Assembly (NCBI GenBank): GCA_963821705.1
Contig: CAWGEV010000004.1
Span: 234,652 to 298,651 of the forward strand
DNA: 64,000 bases
Direction of reading: 5' to 3'
DNA from: DASUPK01 sp963821705
GTDB lineage: Bacteria > Actinomycetota > Thermoleophilia > Solirubrobacterales > 70-9
Numbering within the stretch: position 1 is the stretch's first letter; every line of letters starts with the position of its first letter. Below the pieces are notes generated by a model that was not told where the DNA came from, made no database searches, and worked only from the letters and a program-made list of their open reading frames with translations. This document shows, one piece after another, positions 42,855-51,108 of this stretch. Made by a program: the position numbers and the translations under genes.

Positions 42855-43757
42855 GTGCCCCGCCCCCTGCTCGCGGTCGATGCGCCCTCCATGCTCTTCC
42901 GAGCGTTCTACGCGCTGCCGAAGTCGATCAAGGGCCCGGACGGCAAGCCGGTCAACGCGCTGCTCGGTACCGCCAACCTGATCCTCCGCGAGGTCGAGAA
43001 ACACGATCCACGGGCCGTCGTGCTCTGCTCCGGGCCGGACGCCGCCGAGTACCGGGTCGAGCTCTTCCCCGCGTACCACGCCGACCGCGAGGCGGCCTTC
43101 CCCGACGAGCTCGGGCCCCAGTGGGAGGACTCGGCCGACTTCTTCGGGGCGTTCGGCTGGACCATCACGGCCTCGGAGAACCTCGAGGCCGACGACGTCC
43201 TCCACAGCTATGCCGAGAAGGAGTCGAAGGCCGGAGGGCGCACGCTGCTGATGACCGGCGACCGGGACATGTTCCAGTGCGCCAGTGGTTCGACCAAGGT
43301 GCTCTACGTGAGCACCGGGAAGCAGGGCGGACAGGTGATGGGACCGAAGGAGGTCAAGGACCGCTACGGCATCCCGCCGAAGCTGGTCCCCGACCTGATC
43401 GCCCTTCGAGGAGACCCCTCTGACGGCATCCCTGGCGCCAAGGGCGTCGGTGAGAAGACGGCGGTCGAGCTGCTTCGCAAGCACGGCTCGCTCGAGAAGG
43501 TCCTCGCCGCGGCGATCCGCGAGCCGCGGCCGGCGCTCCGCACCGCCCTCGTCGGCGACCGCGAGCAGCTGCTCGCCTTCAAGGACATGGCGACCCTGCG
43601 CACCGAGAAGGTCGGCCGCCCGCGGGACAAGCGGACGGACTACCGCGGCGCCGCGCAGGCGGCGCGGGCCCGCGGCATGAACCGCCTGTCCGAGCGTCTC
43701 CTCGACCTGGGTGGATCTGTGACGAGCCCCGCGGGCGGGAATAGGATCCGGCCGTGA
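42855..43757 (+). CDS. 5'-3' exonuclease (Pol I N-terminal type, stand-alone)
   Basis: 300 residues from a GTG. It corresponds to the N-terminal nuclease of DNA polymerase I without the polymerase part: LLAVDAPSMLFRAFYALPK at the start, EADDVLHSYA and LLMTGDRDMFQ carrying metal-binding aspartates, and the helix-hairpin-helix GIPGAKGVGEKTAVELL near 198. It cleaves 5' flaps and RNA primers. Stand-alone copies are common in actinobacteria in addition to a full Pol I. It overlaps the next gene by 4 bases (GTGA). Confidence 0.93.
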   Translation: MPRPLLAVDAPSMLFRAFYALPKSIKGPDGKPVNALLGTANLILREVEKHDPRAVVLCSGPDAAEYRVELFPAYHADREAAFPDELGPQWEDSADFFGAFGWTITASENLEADDVLHSYAEKESKAGGRTLLMTGDRDMFQCASGSTKVLYVSTGKQGGQVMGPKEVKDRYGIPPKLVPDLIALRGDPSDGIPGAKGVGEKTAVELLRKHGSLEKVLAAAIREPRPALRTALVGDREQLLAFKDMATLRTEKVGRPRDKRTDYRGAAQAARARGMNRLSERLLDLGGSVTSPAGGNRIRP

Positions 43758-44182
43758 GCATCACACCGGAGGAGGTCGCCCGCGAGAAGGACCGATTGCC
43801 GCGGGGCTGGGGGCGGTTCGGCAAGTCGATCGAGAAGCTGGCCGAGCTCTCCGAGCCGGACGAGTCGCTCATCTCGACCTGCGTGGCGATCAACCCCGAC
43901 TTCCAGCACCGGAGCATCACCCTCCCGGGCGGCCTCAGGGAGATGACGAAGAGCACCAACGTGGTCCTCGGCGTGACCAACAAGCGGCTGCTGATGGTCG
44001 GCACCGGCATGGGAGGAGCCCCGCGGATGGACTACGCGGTCCCCTTCGACAACCTGGAGATCGTCGATCGCCAGAAGAAGGAGTTCACGCTCCGCAACAA
44101 CGACGTGGACGCGCGCTTCAAGGGAGCCGCGAAGCAGATGACACCCGAGTTCCTCGACGCCGTCGCCGGTCGAATCGCCTAG
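43754..44182 (+). CDS. Hypothetical PH-like domain protein
   Basis: 142 residues from a GTG coupled to the exonuclease stop. The centre reads like a bacterial PH-type beta barrel (STNVVLGVTNKRLLMVGTG, YAVPFDNLEIVDRQKKEFTL) ending in a helix (TPEFLDAVAGRI). Small proteins of this type often serve as scaffolds; function here is unknown. No signal or membrane segment. It converges with the RodZ-like gene. Confidence 0.65.
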   Translation: MSITPEEVAREKDRLPRGWGRFGKSIEKLAELSEPDESLISTCVAINPDFQHRSITLPGGLREMTKSTNVVLGVTNKRLLMVGTGMGGAPRMDYAVPFDNLEIVDRQKKEFTLRNNDVDARFKGAAKQMTPEFLDAVAGRIA

Positions 44183-44189
44183 GCGGAGC

Positions 44190-44957
44190 TCAGGCGCAGG
44201 TGGGCTGAGCCGAGGGGTCGAGCCTGCGCACGCCGCTCGGAGTGATCCGGAAGCCGATCGGCTGGGCGACGGCAGGCACCTTCGCGGGCTGGCCGTTCAC
44301 GATCATCTCGACCGAGCCGTTGCCGAACGTCACGTCGAAGGACGCCGCCTCGAATGGGCCGGCGGACTGGCCCGGAGTGAGGATCTCCCCGTTGACGGCC
44401 GGCTGTCCCCGCTCGTCCACCATGCACACCCAGACGTCGGCGGTCGGGCGCAGCTCCACGGAAACCGAGGTCTGGCTGGTGGCCGACGTCGAGGTCGTGC
44501 CCGCCCCGGTGCCGGCCCCCGCCGCGGCCTGCTTCTGGTGATGGCGGTGGGCGGTCGATCCGCCGTTGTCCGACCCGCCGATCACACCCGCGATCACCGC
44601 GCCGAGCAGGACGAGCACGACCACGCCGCCGGCCATGAGCGCCAGCGGCCGGATCGAGCGGCCCGGCTTGACGTGACCGGGCCGGACCACGCCCACGGGC
44701 ACGGGTCCGGGGCGCTCCGACGCCTTGGTGGTTTCCCTCACCCGGTCAACCAGGGGCTCTGGGTCCAGGCCGAGATATTCGGCGTAGGTCGCCAGGAAGC
44801 TGCGCGCGTAGTAGGGGTCCGGCAGTTCGTCGAAGCGGTCCCCCTCCATCGCGCGCAGGAACTTCAGGCGGATCTTGGTGACCCGCTCGACCTCGTTCAG
44901 CTCGATACCGCGCTGGGTTCGGGCCTTCTCGAGTTGCTGGCCCACGGACACCGACAT
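44190..44957 (-). CDS. RodZ-like protein: HTH_25, one membrane helix, DUF4115
   Basis: 255 residues. The N-terminal helix-turn-helix of the RodZ type spans about 5-75 (GQQLEKARTQRGIELNEVER, YYARSFLATYAEYLGLDP). A single membrane helix is at about 105-127. A His/Gln and Ser/Thr-rich linker follows, then the DUF4115 beta domain (VSVELRPTADVWVCMVDERG, TFGNGSVEMIVNG). RodZ links MreB to the wall machinery in rods; no mre gene is seen here, so a general envelope-organising or regulatory role is as likely. Confidence 0.85.
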   Translation of the reverse strand: MSVSVGQQLEKARTQRGIELNEVERVTKIRLKFLRAMEGDRFDELPDPYYARSFLATYAEYLGLDPEPLVDRVRETTKASERPGPVPVGVVRPGHVKPGRSIRPLALMAGGVVVLVLLGAVIAGVIGGSDNGGSTAHRHHQKQAAAGAGTGAGTTSTSATSQTSVSVELRPTADVWVCMVDERGQPAVNGEILTPGQSAGPFEAASFDVTFGNGSVEMIVNGQPAKVPAVAQPIGFRITPSGVRRLDPSAQPTCA

Positions 44958-45007
44958 CTCAAGAGGGAATTGTCCCCCGAATGGGCCATGGAGGCCGGAT
45001 CCTTCGC

Positions 45008-45598
45008 CTAGTTGAACACCACGTAGAAGGAGTTGTCCTGGGCGCTCAATCCGGCGCCCGTGTCGTGGACGGTGACCACCGCCACCTCATTCGCGTTGCA
45101 GGCGGCGCCCGCCGGCCCACCGGGGATCTGAATCTGGGCGAACCCCGTATCCCCTGCGCCGATGTCGAGCGAGGCGACCGCGATCTGGGCGGGGAAGCTC
45201 GTCGTGATGCAGTAGTGGCCGGTTCCGCTCGTGTGAGCCACCCCGGTCACGCCTCGGCCGCTGACCACCGTTCCACCCGAGCTGATCTTCGCGAATCCCG
45301 GCGCGCCGATCGCCGCCGCGGCCAGGTTGCCGGGCTGCACCGCTCCGGGAGCGAGATCCACGCTCTGCACCCCGCCGTCCTGGATGTCCGCGCTCTGCAC
45401 CCCGTTGTCCTGCAGGTCGACCCCCGCGACCCCGTTGTCCTGGAGGTCCTGGGACTTCACCTGGCCGTTGCGGATCGACTTGGAGCCGACCGAGTTCCGA
45501 GGTGCGGTGACGGCGTATGCGCTTCCGCTGAGCGCCACGAAGAGGGCGAGGTAGCCGATCACATTGCTGCGGACGTGCCTGGAAAGCCTTCCCAACAT
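45008..45598 (-). CDS. Membrane-anchored repeat-stem surface protein
   Basis: 196 residues with a GGAGGG ribosome site. The start MLGRLSRHVRSNVIGYLALF leads into one hydrophobic helix ending in SGSAYA (signal/anchor). A stem of six short repeats follows (about residues 42-90: KSQDLQDNGV, GVDLQDNGV, SADIQDGGV, SVDLAPGAV), each with Asp-Leu/Ile and Gly-Val and probably forming a beta-solenoid. A ~100-residue beta-rich head has two cysteines. Function unknown. The broken gene at 63108 encodes a relative with the same anchor and stem plan. Confidence 0.7.
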   Translation of the reverse strand: MLGRLSRHVRSNVIGYLALFVALSGSAYAVTAPRNSVGSKSIRNGQVKSQDLQDNGVAGVDLQDNGVQSADIQDGGVQSVDLAPGAVQPGNLAAAAIGAPGFAKISSGGTVVSGRGVTGVAHTSGTGHYCITTSFPAQIAVASLDIGAGDTGFAQIQIPGGPAGAACNANEVAVVTVHDTGAGLSAQDNSFYVVFN

Positions 45599-45638
45599 GG
45601 GGTCCCTCCGAATCTCGAGTGCCCCCTGTTGGCCTGAC

Positions 45639-45653
45639 GACCGTAGTACGGTC
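45639..45653. promoter_or_regulatory. 15-base palindrome upstream of the repeat-stem gene
   Basis: GACCGTA-G-TACGGTC is a perfect 7+1+7 inverted repeat, located 40 bases before the 45598 start codon and after the MBL gene stop. It may be an operator. A protein binding here would sit close to the expected promoter of the repeat-stem gene. Confidence 0.45.
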
Positions 45654-45682
45654 CGGGGTGGCGGGTCAAGGAGGGCCGGACG

Positions 45683-46510
45683 TCAGGAGGCCGAGACCGG
45701 CTCCACGGCCACCTCGAAGCTCTCCCCCGGCTCCAGGATCCGAGCCTCGTAGGTGTGGGCTGCGGCGGCCGCCTCGAAGCGGGTGGCCGCGTCATCGATC
45801 GGCCGGTAGAACGGATCCACCCCGTAGCCGCCGTAATGAATGGGCACCAGTGTTCGCGCGCCGACCAGCTCACCGGCGATCGCAGCCTGCTCGGGCTCCA
45901 TCGCGGCGGCCAGTGGGCTCGGGGGCTGCAGATGGGGGAAGTCGACCGCCGCGCCGTTCACCGGCGCGAGGACGACGTCGAAGGGCCCGTGGCGGCGAGC
46001 CATGCGCCACCAGTAGCCGTGGAAGATGGTGTCGCCGAGGTGGAGGACCCGCTGCCCGTCGGCCTCGACCGCCCATGAGACCTGCGGGTCGCCCAGCCCG
46101 TCCACGGCGGGTAGGGCCGCGATCCTGAATGGGCCGATCTCGATGGTCTCCCAGACCTCGACCGGCTTGCGGCTCAGACCCGCGTCGTCCAGCTCGAAGT
46201 TGGCCTGGGCCAGCGCCAGGTTCTCGGCGTCCTCTCCGCCCGGCCAGGCGGGTTCGTGGACGGCGGCGCCGGGAGCGAGCGCCTCGGCCAGCGCGCCCGC
46301 ATCGGTGTGGTCGCGATGCAGATGGGTGACCAGGCCGGCGACGGCGGTCCCGCGCGCATCGGGGGGACGGATCGCGGGGAGCTCGACCTCCGCCGCGCGA
46401 TCACCCAACGCCGCGAAGGTGGCGCCCGGATCAGCCAGCGGATCGATCAACAGCGCCTCCCCCTCGGCCTCGATCTCCACTCCGGCCCAGCCCAACCAAC
46501 GCACCTTCAT
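45683..46510 (-). CDS. Metallo-beta-lactamase-fold hydrolase (UlaG-like)
   Basis: 275 residues from ATG 46510, well spaced from GAGGAG; a GTG nine bases upstream would be too close to it. The metal site is THLHRDHTDAG near residue 63 (HxHxDH), with HLGDTIFHGYWW near 155 and IHYGGYG near 222 providing the rest. The overall pattern resembles UlaG-like L-ascorbate-6-phosphate lactonases and other Zn hydrolases of small molecules. Divergent from the TetR gene, which may control it. Confidence 0.85.
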   Translation of the reverse strand: MKVRWLGWAGVEIEAEGEALLIDPLADPGATFAALGDRAAEVELPAIRPPDARGTAVAGLVTHLHRDHTDAGALAEALAPGAAVHEPAWPGGEDAENLALAQANFELDDAGLSRKPVEVWETIEIGPFRIAALPAVDGLGDPQVSWAVEADGQRVLHLGDTIFHGYWWRMARRHGPFDVVLAPVNGAAVDFPHLQPPSPLAAAMEPEQAAIAGELVGARTLVPIHYGGYGVDPFYRPIDDAATRFEAAAAAHTYEARILEPGESFEVAVEPVSAS

Positions 46511-46543
46511 CCCGTTCACGCTCCTCTCGATTATTTCGGACGC

Positions 46544-46551
46544 CCGTACGG
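46544..46551. promoter_or_regulatory. Palindrome in the MBL/TetR divergent region
   Basis: CCGTACGG, an 8-base palindrome followed by TATATC, sits 14 bases before the TetR ATG and 33 before the MBL ATG. The position suits a TetR operator, but the site is short. Confidence 0.3.
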
Positions 46552-46565
46552 TATATCATGCCGGC

Positions 46566-47165
46566 ATGCCCCGTCGGTCCCAGGCAGCAGTCGCCGAGAC
46601 CCGCGCCGCGGTCACCGCGGCCGCCATGGACCGTGCCTCGGTGGATGGCCTGGAGGGGCTCACGATCGGCACCGTGGCCGGCGAGACCGAGATGCGGAAG
46701 AGCAGCGTCTTCAGCCTCTTCGGCAGCAAGCTCGAGCTCCAGCTCGCGACGCTGAACGCCGCGGTCGAGCACTTCATCAGGGAGGTCTGGGGGCCGGTCG
46801 CCGACGAGCCGGCCGGGCTCCCCCGTCTGCTCGCGCTGGTCGACAGCTGGCTCGGCTACCACGAGCGCGAGGCGATGCCCGGCGGCTGCTTCCTGACCAC
46901 GGCGACGGTCGAGTACGACGCCCGCCCCGGCCCACTCCGGGACGAGGTTGCCCGGACGATGAAGCGTTGGCTCGGGGTGCTCGCGCGCGAGGCCGGGGCC
47001 GCCATCGAGGCGGGTGACCTTCCCGCCGGCACGGATCCCCGCGACGTGGCCTTCGAGCTCAACGCTCTGGCCGCGGCGGCGAGCTACGGCTTCCAGCTCC
47101 ATCGCGACCCGGCGGTCTTCGCCCGAGCGCGGCGGTCGATGCGGCGCGTGCTCTCGGCGACGTAG
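46566..47165 (+). CDS. TetR-family regulator
   Basis: 199 residues. The DNA-binding part is VAETRAAVTAAAMDRASVDG, LTIGTVAGETEMRKSSVFSLFGSK. The C-terminal domain contains EAMPGGCFLTTATVEYDARPGPLRD, as in the TetR_C family of YcdC/LfrR-type regulators. It is divergent from the MBL-fold gene (55 bases between starts), so that gene is the probable target. Downstream to 47416 are 250 bases without a gene, containing two TTGAC elements (47336 and 47364) but no convincing promoter. Confidence 0.9.
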   Translation: MPRRSQAAVAETRAAVTAAAMDRASVDGLEGLTIGTVAGETEMRKSSVFSLFGSKLELQLATLNAAVEHFIREVWGPVADEPAGLPRLLALVDSWLGYHEREAMPGGCFLTTATVEYDARPGPLRDEVARTMKRWLGVLAREAGAAIEAGDLPAGTDPRDVAFELNALAAAASYGFQLHRDPAVFARARRSMRRVLSAT

Positions 47166-47416
47166 ACGCGGCCGAGGCCAGGGGGGACTGCGACATCTTC
47201 CACCGCTCAGTCGCCTCGGCCGACGCGGCGCAGACGGTGACCGTCGCCCCGCTGCGCCCCGCCGGGATTTCTCGGTAGCGCCCTACAAAGCCAGCGATCT
47301 TTCTGCACAACGCGGCGCCCCGGTCGCGGCAGGATTTGACAGAAGCGCACCCAGGGGAGAGACTTGACGCGGATTTGTAGCTCGGCGTCGTTCTAGCGTC
47401 GGCAAAGGAGGCTGGC

Positions 47417-48700
47417 GTGGCTCATAGCCCTAGCCTGACCCGCGGCCCGGAGGACCGAGGCGTGCGGCCGCAGGCGGGCGAGGTTGCGCCGGGGGCATGG
47501 CTGCGGCTGGCCGCCCTGGGAGGGGCAGCTGCAACCGCACTGGTTGTGGTCAGCGGCGCCCTCCACCTCGGCCTCCCCCACCGGTTGCTCGCGATCGTTG
47601 CGGTGCCGCTGCTCGGCGCGGTGGTCGTCGCGGCAGCCACCACGCATTCGCGATTGCTGCCCTTCTCGGTTGCGGCTCTCCTGCTGTTCGTTGCGGAGAG
47701 CGCGTTCGGCGGCGTCGTCGCTCTCGCCGGTCGGCCGGAGTGGTCGGTCGTGCTCCACCTCCTGTTCGCTGCACTGGCCCTTGCGGCGGCCCTGGTCAGC
47801 GCCGCCGTCTCCTTCCAAGGAAGTCACGTACCGGCGGGCGCCTGGCGAGACTACGTCGCGCTGACCAAGCCGCGGATCATGGTGCTCCTGCTGGTCACGG
47901 CAGCCGCCGGAATGTTCGTCGGGGCGGGCGGCGTGCCGGACTTGGCGGACCTGGCCGTCGTCCTCGCCGGCGGGGCGCTCGCCTGTGGGGGAGCCAGCGC
48001 GCTGAACCACTACTTGGACCGGGACATCGACGCCCTCATGGGTGAGCGGACGTCGGACCGGCCGATCGTCGCAGGTCGCCTGATTCCGCCCCGCGCCGTC
48101 GAATTCGGGCTCGTCCTCTGGGCCTTCTCATTCGTCCTCCTGGCCAGCCTCGTGAACGTCCTGACGGCGACCCTCGCCCTGGTCGGTGGCCTCTTCTACG
48201 TGATCGTGTACACACGCTGGCTGAAGCGGTGGACCGTTCAGAACATCGTCATCGGGGGCGCCGCGGGGGCCGTTCCACCGCTGGTCGGCTGGGCCGCGGC
48301 GACCGGCAATCTCAGCCTGCCGGCGGCCTTCCTCTTCCTCATCATCTTCTTCTGGACGCCGCCGCACTTCTGGTCGCTCGCGTTGCTGATCAAGCGTGAG
48401 TACGCCGCTGCACGCATTCCGATGCTCCCGGTCGTACACGGGGATCGCGACACCTCCCGCCGGATTCTCGTGTACTCGCTCGTGCTCGCCACGACCACCC
48501 TCCTGCCGTTCCTCTGGCATTCGGTCGGCGATCTGTATCTCGGAGCCGCGCTCGTCCTCGACGCGGTCTTCATCGGTTTGGCGGTGCAGCTGCTGCGTGA
48601 AACGAACCCGGCGCGAGCCGGGCGCCTCTTCCACTTCTCGCTGCTCTACCTGGCGGTCCTGTTCTCTGCGATGGCGGTCGACACAGTCGTCGCCATCTGA
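47417..48700 (+). CDS. ctaB: Fusion of CtaA-like membrane region and protoheme IX farnesyltransferase (heme o synthase)
   Basis: 427 residues. The C-terminal ~285 residues are CtaB: YVALTKPRIMVLLLVTAAAG near 150, NHYLDRDIDALMGERTSDRP near 196 (the two Asp-rich prenyl-diphosphate sites begin here) and FLFLIIFFWTPPHFWSLAL near 308. The first ~140 residues hold four hydrophobic helices with His in GALHLGLPHR and VVLHLLF, resembling half of a CtaA heme A synthase, but too short to be complete. Heme o is the precursor of heme a for the aa3 oxidase encoded convergently. Whether the N-terminal part is catalytic is unknown. Confidence 0.9.
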   Translation: MAHSPSLTRGPEDRGVRPQAGEVAPGAWLRLAALGGAAATALVVVSGALHLGLPHRLLAIVAVPLLGAVVVAAATTHSRLLPFSVAALLLFVAESAFGGVVALAGRPEWSVVLHLLFAALALAAALVSAAVSFQGSHVPAGAWRDYVALTKPRIMVLLLVTAAAGMFVGAGGVPDLADLAVVLAGGALACGGASALNHYLDRDIDALMGERTSDRPIVAGRLIPPRAVEFGLVLWAFSFVLLASLVNVLTATLALVGGLFYVIVYTRWLKRWTVQNIVIGGAAGAVPPLVGWAAATGNLSLPAAFLFLIIFFWTPPHFWSLALLIKREYAAARIPMLPVVHGDRDTSRRILVYSLVLATTTLLPFLWHSVGDLYLGAALVLDAVFIGLAVQLLRETNPARAGRLFHFSLLYLAVLFSAMAVDTVVAI

Positions 48701-48728
48701 CCGTGCCGCCGCCTGATCGCAGCTGGGG

Positions 48729-48944
48729 CTACCGCTCGTAGACCGGCTCGGGCGGGCGACCGCGTCGCCTCGAGGGCCGGCTCGCAGGGGCCGCCTTCCG
48801 GCGGCGGCGCGCGCCCTCTGGCTCGGCCTCGCCGAATCGAGACGTGGTCGGCAGGTGGTACGGGAGCCGCATGGTCGCCGCCAGCAGTACCAGCAGGCCG
48901 ACGACCGCAGCCAAGTTCAGGATCACAGCTGTTGCAATCGACAC
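48729..48944 (-). CDS. Small single-helix membrane protein with basic tail
   Basis: 71 residues from a GTG preceded by a strong AAAGGAGG site. One hydrophobic helix at about 4-25 (AVILNLAAVVGLLVLLAAT) is followed by an Arg/Pro-rich cytoplasmic tail (ARRRRKAAPASRPSRRRGRP). Last gene of the oxidase run, 118 bases after the TlpA-like gene. The position suggests an accessory oxidase or assembly role, but no family is recognised. Confidence 0.6.
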   Translation of the reverse strand: MSIATAVILNLAAVVGLLVLLAATMRLPYHLPTTSRFGEAEPEGARRRRKAAPASRPSRRRGRPPEPVYER

Positions 48945-49062
48945 TTTCGTGCGCCTCCTTTCGGTTCGGGTCCGTTCGCCTCGGCACCTTCTTCCCGGTG
49001 CCGCGGTTCTGACACCCTGCCGAGCGAAGCTGGGAGCCTCCTAAGGGCCCGGTGACAATTCC

Positions 49063-49527
49063 CTAAGAACCGGTCCCCGCAGGCAGGTGCAGCGCGCGCA
49101 TCAGGCTGTCGGCGGTCTGCGGCCCCCGCAGGACATCCGTGATCTTCCCCTGAGCGTCGAGGATGAAGGTGGTGGGCAGGCCATGCAGCCCATAGTCCTG
49201 GCCCGTGGTCCCGGCCGCGTCGATCAGGTTGGGGTATGTCAGGTGGTACTGGCGCAGGTATGCGCGAGCGGCGCGGGTTCCGTCCGTCCAGTCGACTCCG
49301 ACGAGGTTCGCCCGTCCGTGCAGCGCGTGAGCCACCCGCCCGAGGTCAGCGGCCTCCTTGCGGCATGGCTCGCACCAACTGGCCCAGAAGTTGATCGCGG
49401 CCGGCTTGCCCCGGAGGGACGCGAGGCTCACTTGCGGAGGAACGAGCACGCGCGTCGGCAGCTGCGGCGCACGCCTTCCGGTCCCGAACCGGTTGGACGT
49501 GCCGCTCAGCAGCACGACAGCGATCAC
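49063..49527 (-). CDS. TlpA/ResA-like thioredoxin-fold protein (start uncertain)
   Basis: The thioredoxin domain is clear: AAINFWASWCEPCRKEAADLG with the WCEPC active site, and GLPTTFILDAQGKI with the cis-Pro. The only usual start codon near the N-terminus is GTG 49527, which cuts into the membrane anchor; the open frame upstream adds SRRFRIALITVGAI and would complete that helix but has no ATG, GTG or TTG before the SCO1 stop. A sequence error near 49570 is possible. The protein would keep copper-site cysteines of the oxidase reduced outside the membrane. Confidence 0.8.
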   Translation of the reverse strand: MIAVVLLSGTSNRFGTGRRAPQLPTRVLVPPQVSLASLRGKPAAINFWASWCEPCRKEAADLGRVAHALHGRANLVGVDWTDGTRAARAYLRQYHLTYPNLIDAAGTTGQDYGLHGLPTTFILDAQGKITDVLRGPQTADSLMRALHLPAGTGS

Positions 49528-49583
49528 CGCAACGATGGCCCCGACGGTGATCAGGGCGATGCGAAAGCGGCGGCTGATGGCCC

Positions 49584-50243
49584 CTACTCCGAAGCCAGGA
49601 TCGGCACGTCGTGCGCGATCTGCTGAGGCGTGAAGTCGTGCTGATACAGCGTGGTGATCCGCCCGCTCGCGCTGATCCCGTACACGAGTGCCGAGTGCTC
49701 GACCAGGTCGGGGTCGCGCTTCGTCGGCGTCGCCTTCGAGAGGATGCTCCAATCGCGCCACACCCTCTCGAGCTGCGGACGGGACCCGATCAGGTACTCC
49801 ATGCGACCGGTCATCCGATGCGCTTTCAGGAAGGCCGCGACCGTCTCCGGCGTATCGCCACGTGGATCCACGGACACGGCGATGATCTGCACCTTGGCGG
49901 CCTCCGGCCCGAGCTCGGCTTGAGCACTGTGGAGGTTGCCGACCATCAGCGGGCAGATGTCCGGACAGTGGTCGTAGATGAAGGTCACCAGCACCGCCTT
50001 GCCCCGGTACTGGTCGATGTTCACCGGATGGCCGAGCGAGTCTCGAAGGGCGAGCGGCGGGGCCTGCTTCGTCGGCTCGGCACGGACCCCCGCGAACTTG
50101 GGGCTCGTGGTCGCGGACACCCCGCCCCCGCCTCCACCGCAGCCACCCAGGACGGCGGCGGCGCACGCCGCCACCAGGGTGAGCGTCAGACCCGAGCCTG
50201 CGCCTCGAATCCGTCGGCGAGCATGGTTGACCAAGGCGCTCAC
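49584..50243 (-). CDS. SCO1/SenC copper chaperone for cytochrome c oxidase
   Basis: 219 residues. An N-terminal lipobox-like segment (AAAVLGGC near residue 34) suggests a lipid anchor. The thioredoxin-like SCO domain has YDHCPDICPLM near 92 (CxxxC copper site), the VSVDPRGDTPE turn and the copper-ligand His in LVEHSALVYGI near 185. It delivers copper to the CuA site of subunit II. It is encoded in the cox run between the second redoxin gene and the TlpA-like gene. Confidence 0.92.
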   Translation of the reverse strand: MSALVNHARRRIRGAGSGLTLTLVAACAAAVLGGCGGGGGGVSATTSPKFAGVRAEPTKQAPPLALRDSLGHPVNIDQYRGKAVLVTFIYDHCPDICPLMVGNLHSAQAELGPEAAKVQIIAVSVDPRGDTPETVAAFLKAHRMTGRMEYLIGSRPQLERVWRDWSILSKATPTKRDPDLVEHSALVYGISASGRITTLYQHDFTPQQIAHDVPILASE

Positions 50244-50287
50244 CAGTATTGCGCTCCGACCACAGCGGGGAACCCGTGGGCGACCGA

Positions 50288-50929
50288 TCAGCCCTCCGCC
50301 GCGAGGATGCGCAGATCCCCCGCCGGCCAGCCGGGCGGGAACGGGTAGAGGAGGCCGGCCCGCTCGAAGCCCTCCCGGTCGATGAGATAGACCGGCGCTG
50401 TCGCGTTCGCGCCGGCCCCACTGTCATCGACTCGGTACGACCTGAGCACCGGAGCCAGCTGGTCCCTCGAGCCGAGCAACCAGTGCCACGCGGCTGCCGA
50501 TCCCAGGCCCCAACGAGCGACGGCCGCCCGCGTCGATTCGGGCGTGTCGTGGGACGGGTCGCGGCTCACGATGACCAGCGCCGGCCGAGCGGGCGGCGGG
50601 AGCAACCGGAGCGCAGTTCGCAGCGACCGGGCCTCCGGGGCGCAGGCTCGGCGGCAGCGCGAGCTGAAGAAGGCGAGCATCACGGTGCGGCCGCGCAGCG
50701 ATCCCAGGGAGACCGGCCGGCCGCTCTGGTCCGGCAGCAGAAAATCCGGTGCGGGCCTCTCCCCGGGATTCCAGGTCGCCTGGCCGTGCAGGCCCGGCGG
50801 ATTGTCGTGCCCGCTCGAGCCACCTCCGGAGTTCAGCGCGTGAATCGCGACACCGGCACCGACCCCGGCGACGACCGCCGCCAAGACGACCAGGCCGGCT
50901 GCCCGGAGCCCGGTCCGGCGGCCGCTCAT
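50288..50929 (-). CDS. SCO/redoxin-like membrane-anchored protein
   Basis: 213 residues. One anchor helix (about 8-30) precedes a Gly/Ser linker and a thioredoxin-like domain with FFSSRCRRACAPEA near residue 93, a CxxxC arrangement like SCO. The following IVSRDPSHDTPE matches the SCO turn, but the copper-ligand His in the typical DHS position is not obvious (APVYLIDREG). It may be a disulphide reductase or partner for SCO1 rather than a copper carrier. It sits between the 44-residue protein and SCO1. Confidence 0.8.
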   Translation of the reverse strand: MSGRRTGLRAAGLVVLAAVVAGVGAGVAIHALNSGGGSSGHDNPPGLHGQATWNPGERPAPDFLLPDQSGRPVSLGSLRGRTVMLAFFSSRCRRACAPEARSLRTALRLLPPPARPALVIVSRDPSHDTPESTRAAVARWGLGSAAAWHWLLGSRDQLAPVLRSYRVDDSGAGANATAPVYLIDREGFERAGLLYPFPPGWPAGDLRILAAEG

Positions 50930-50957
50930 CGGTCCGGGGCGGACCGATGCCCCGGCG

Positions 50958-51092
50958 TCACTCCGGGTGACGCCGGATCAGCAGCAGCATGTACCAGGCC
51001 AGGACCGCGAGGAAGATGAAGAGCGGGATCGCCCAGGTGAGGACGCCCTGTCCGGCGACCGTGATGGCGATGATGTTCGATGGGAGTGGCAT
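50958..51092 (-). CDS. 44-residue single-helix membrane protein of the oxidase cluster
   Basis: 44 residues with a textbook GGAGGGAACAGG before the ATG. One membrane helix (LTWAIPLFIFLAVLAWYMLLL) and a short basic end (IRRHPE). Small subunits of this size accompany many bacterial heme-copper oxidases. The location between ctaG and the redoxin gene supports an oxidase-associated role. Too short for confident family assignment. Confidence 0.6.
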   Translation of the reverse strand: MPLPSNIIAITVAGQGVLTWAIPLFIFLAVLAWYMLLLIRRHPE

Positions 51093-51108
51093 CCTGTTCC
51101 CTCCTAGG

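Noticed and set aside
45365..45480. Short tandem repeats that could suggest a CRISPR-like array
   Set aside because: They are in-frame codon repeats of the repeat-stem protein, with no unique spacers and no cas genes nearby.
47336..47370. Two TTGAC elements before ctaB as a tandem promoter
   Set aside because: No acceptable -10 at 16-18 bases from either, so evidence is too weak to list as a promoter.
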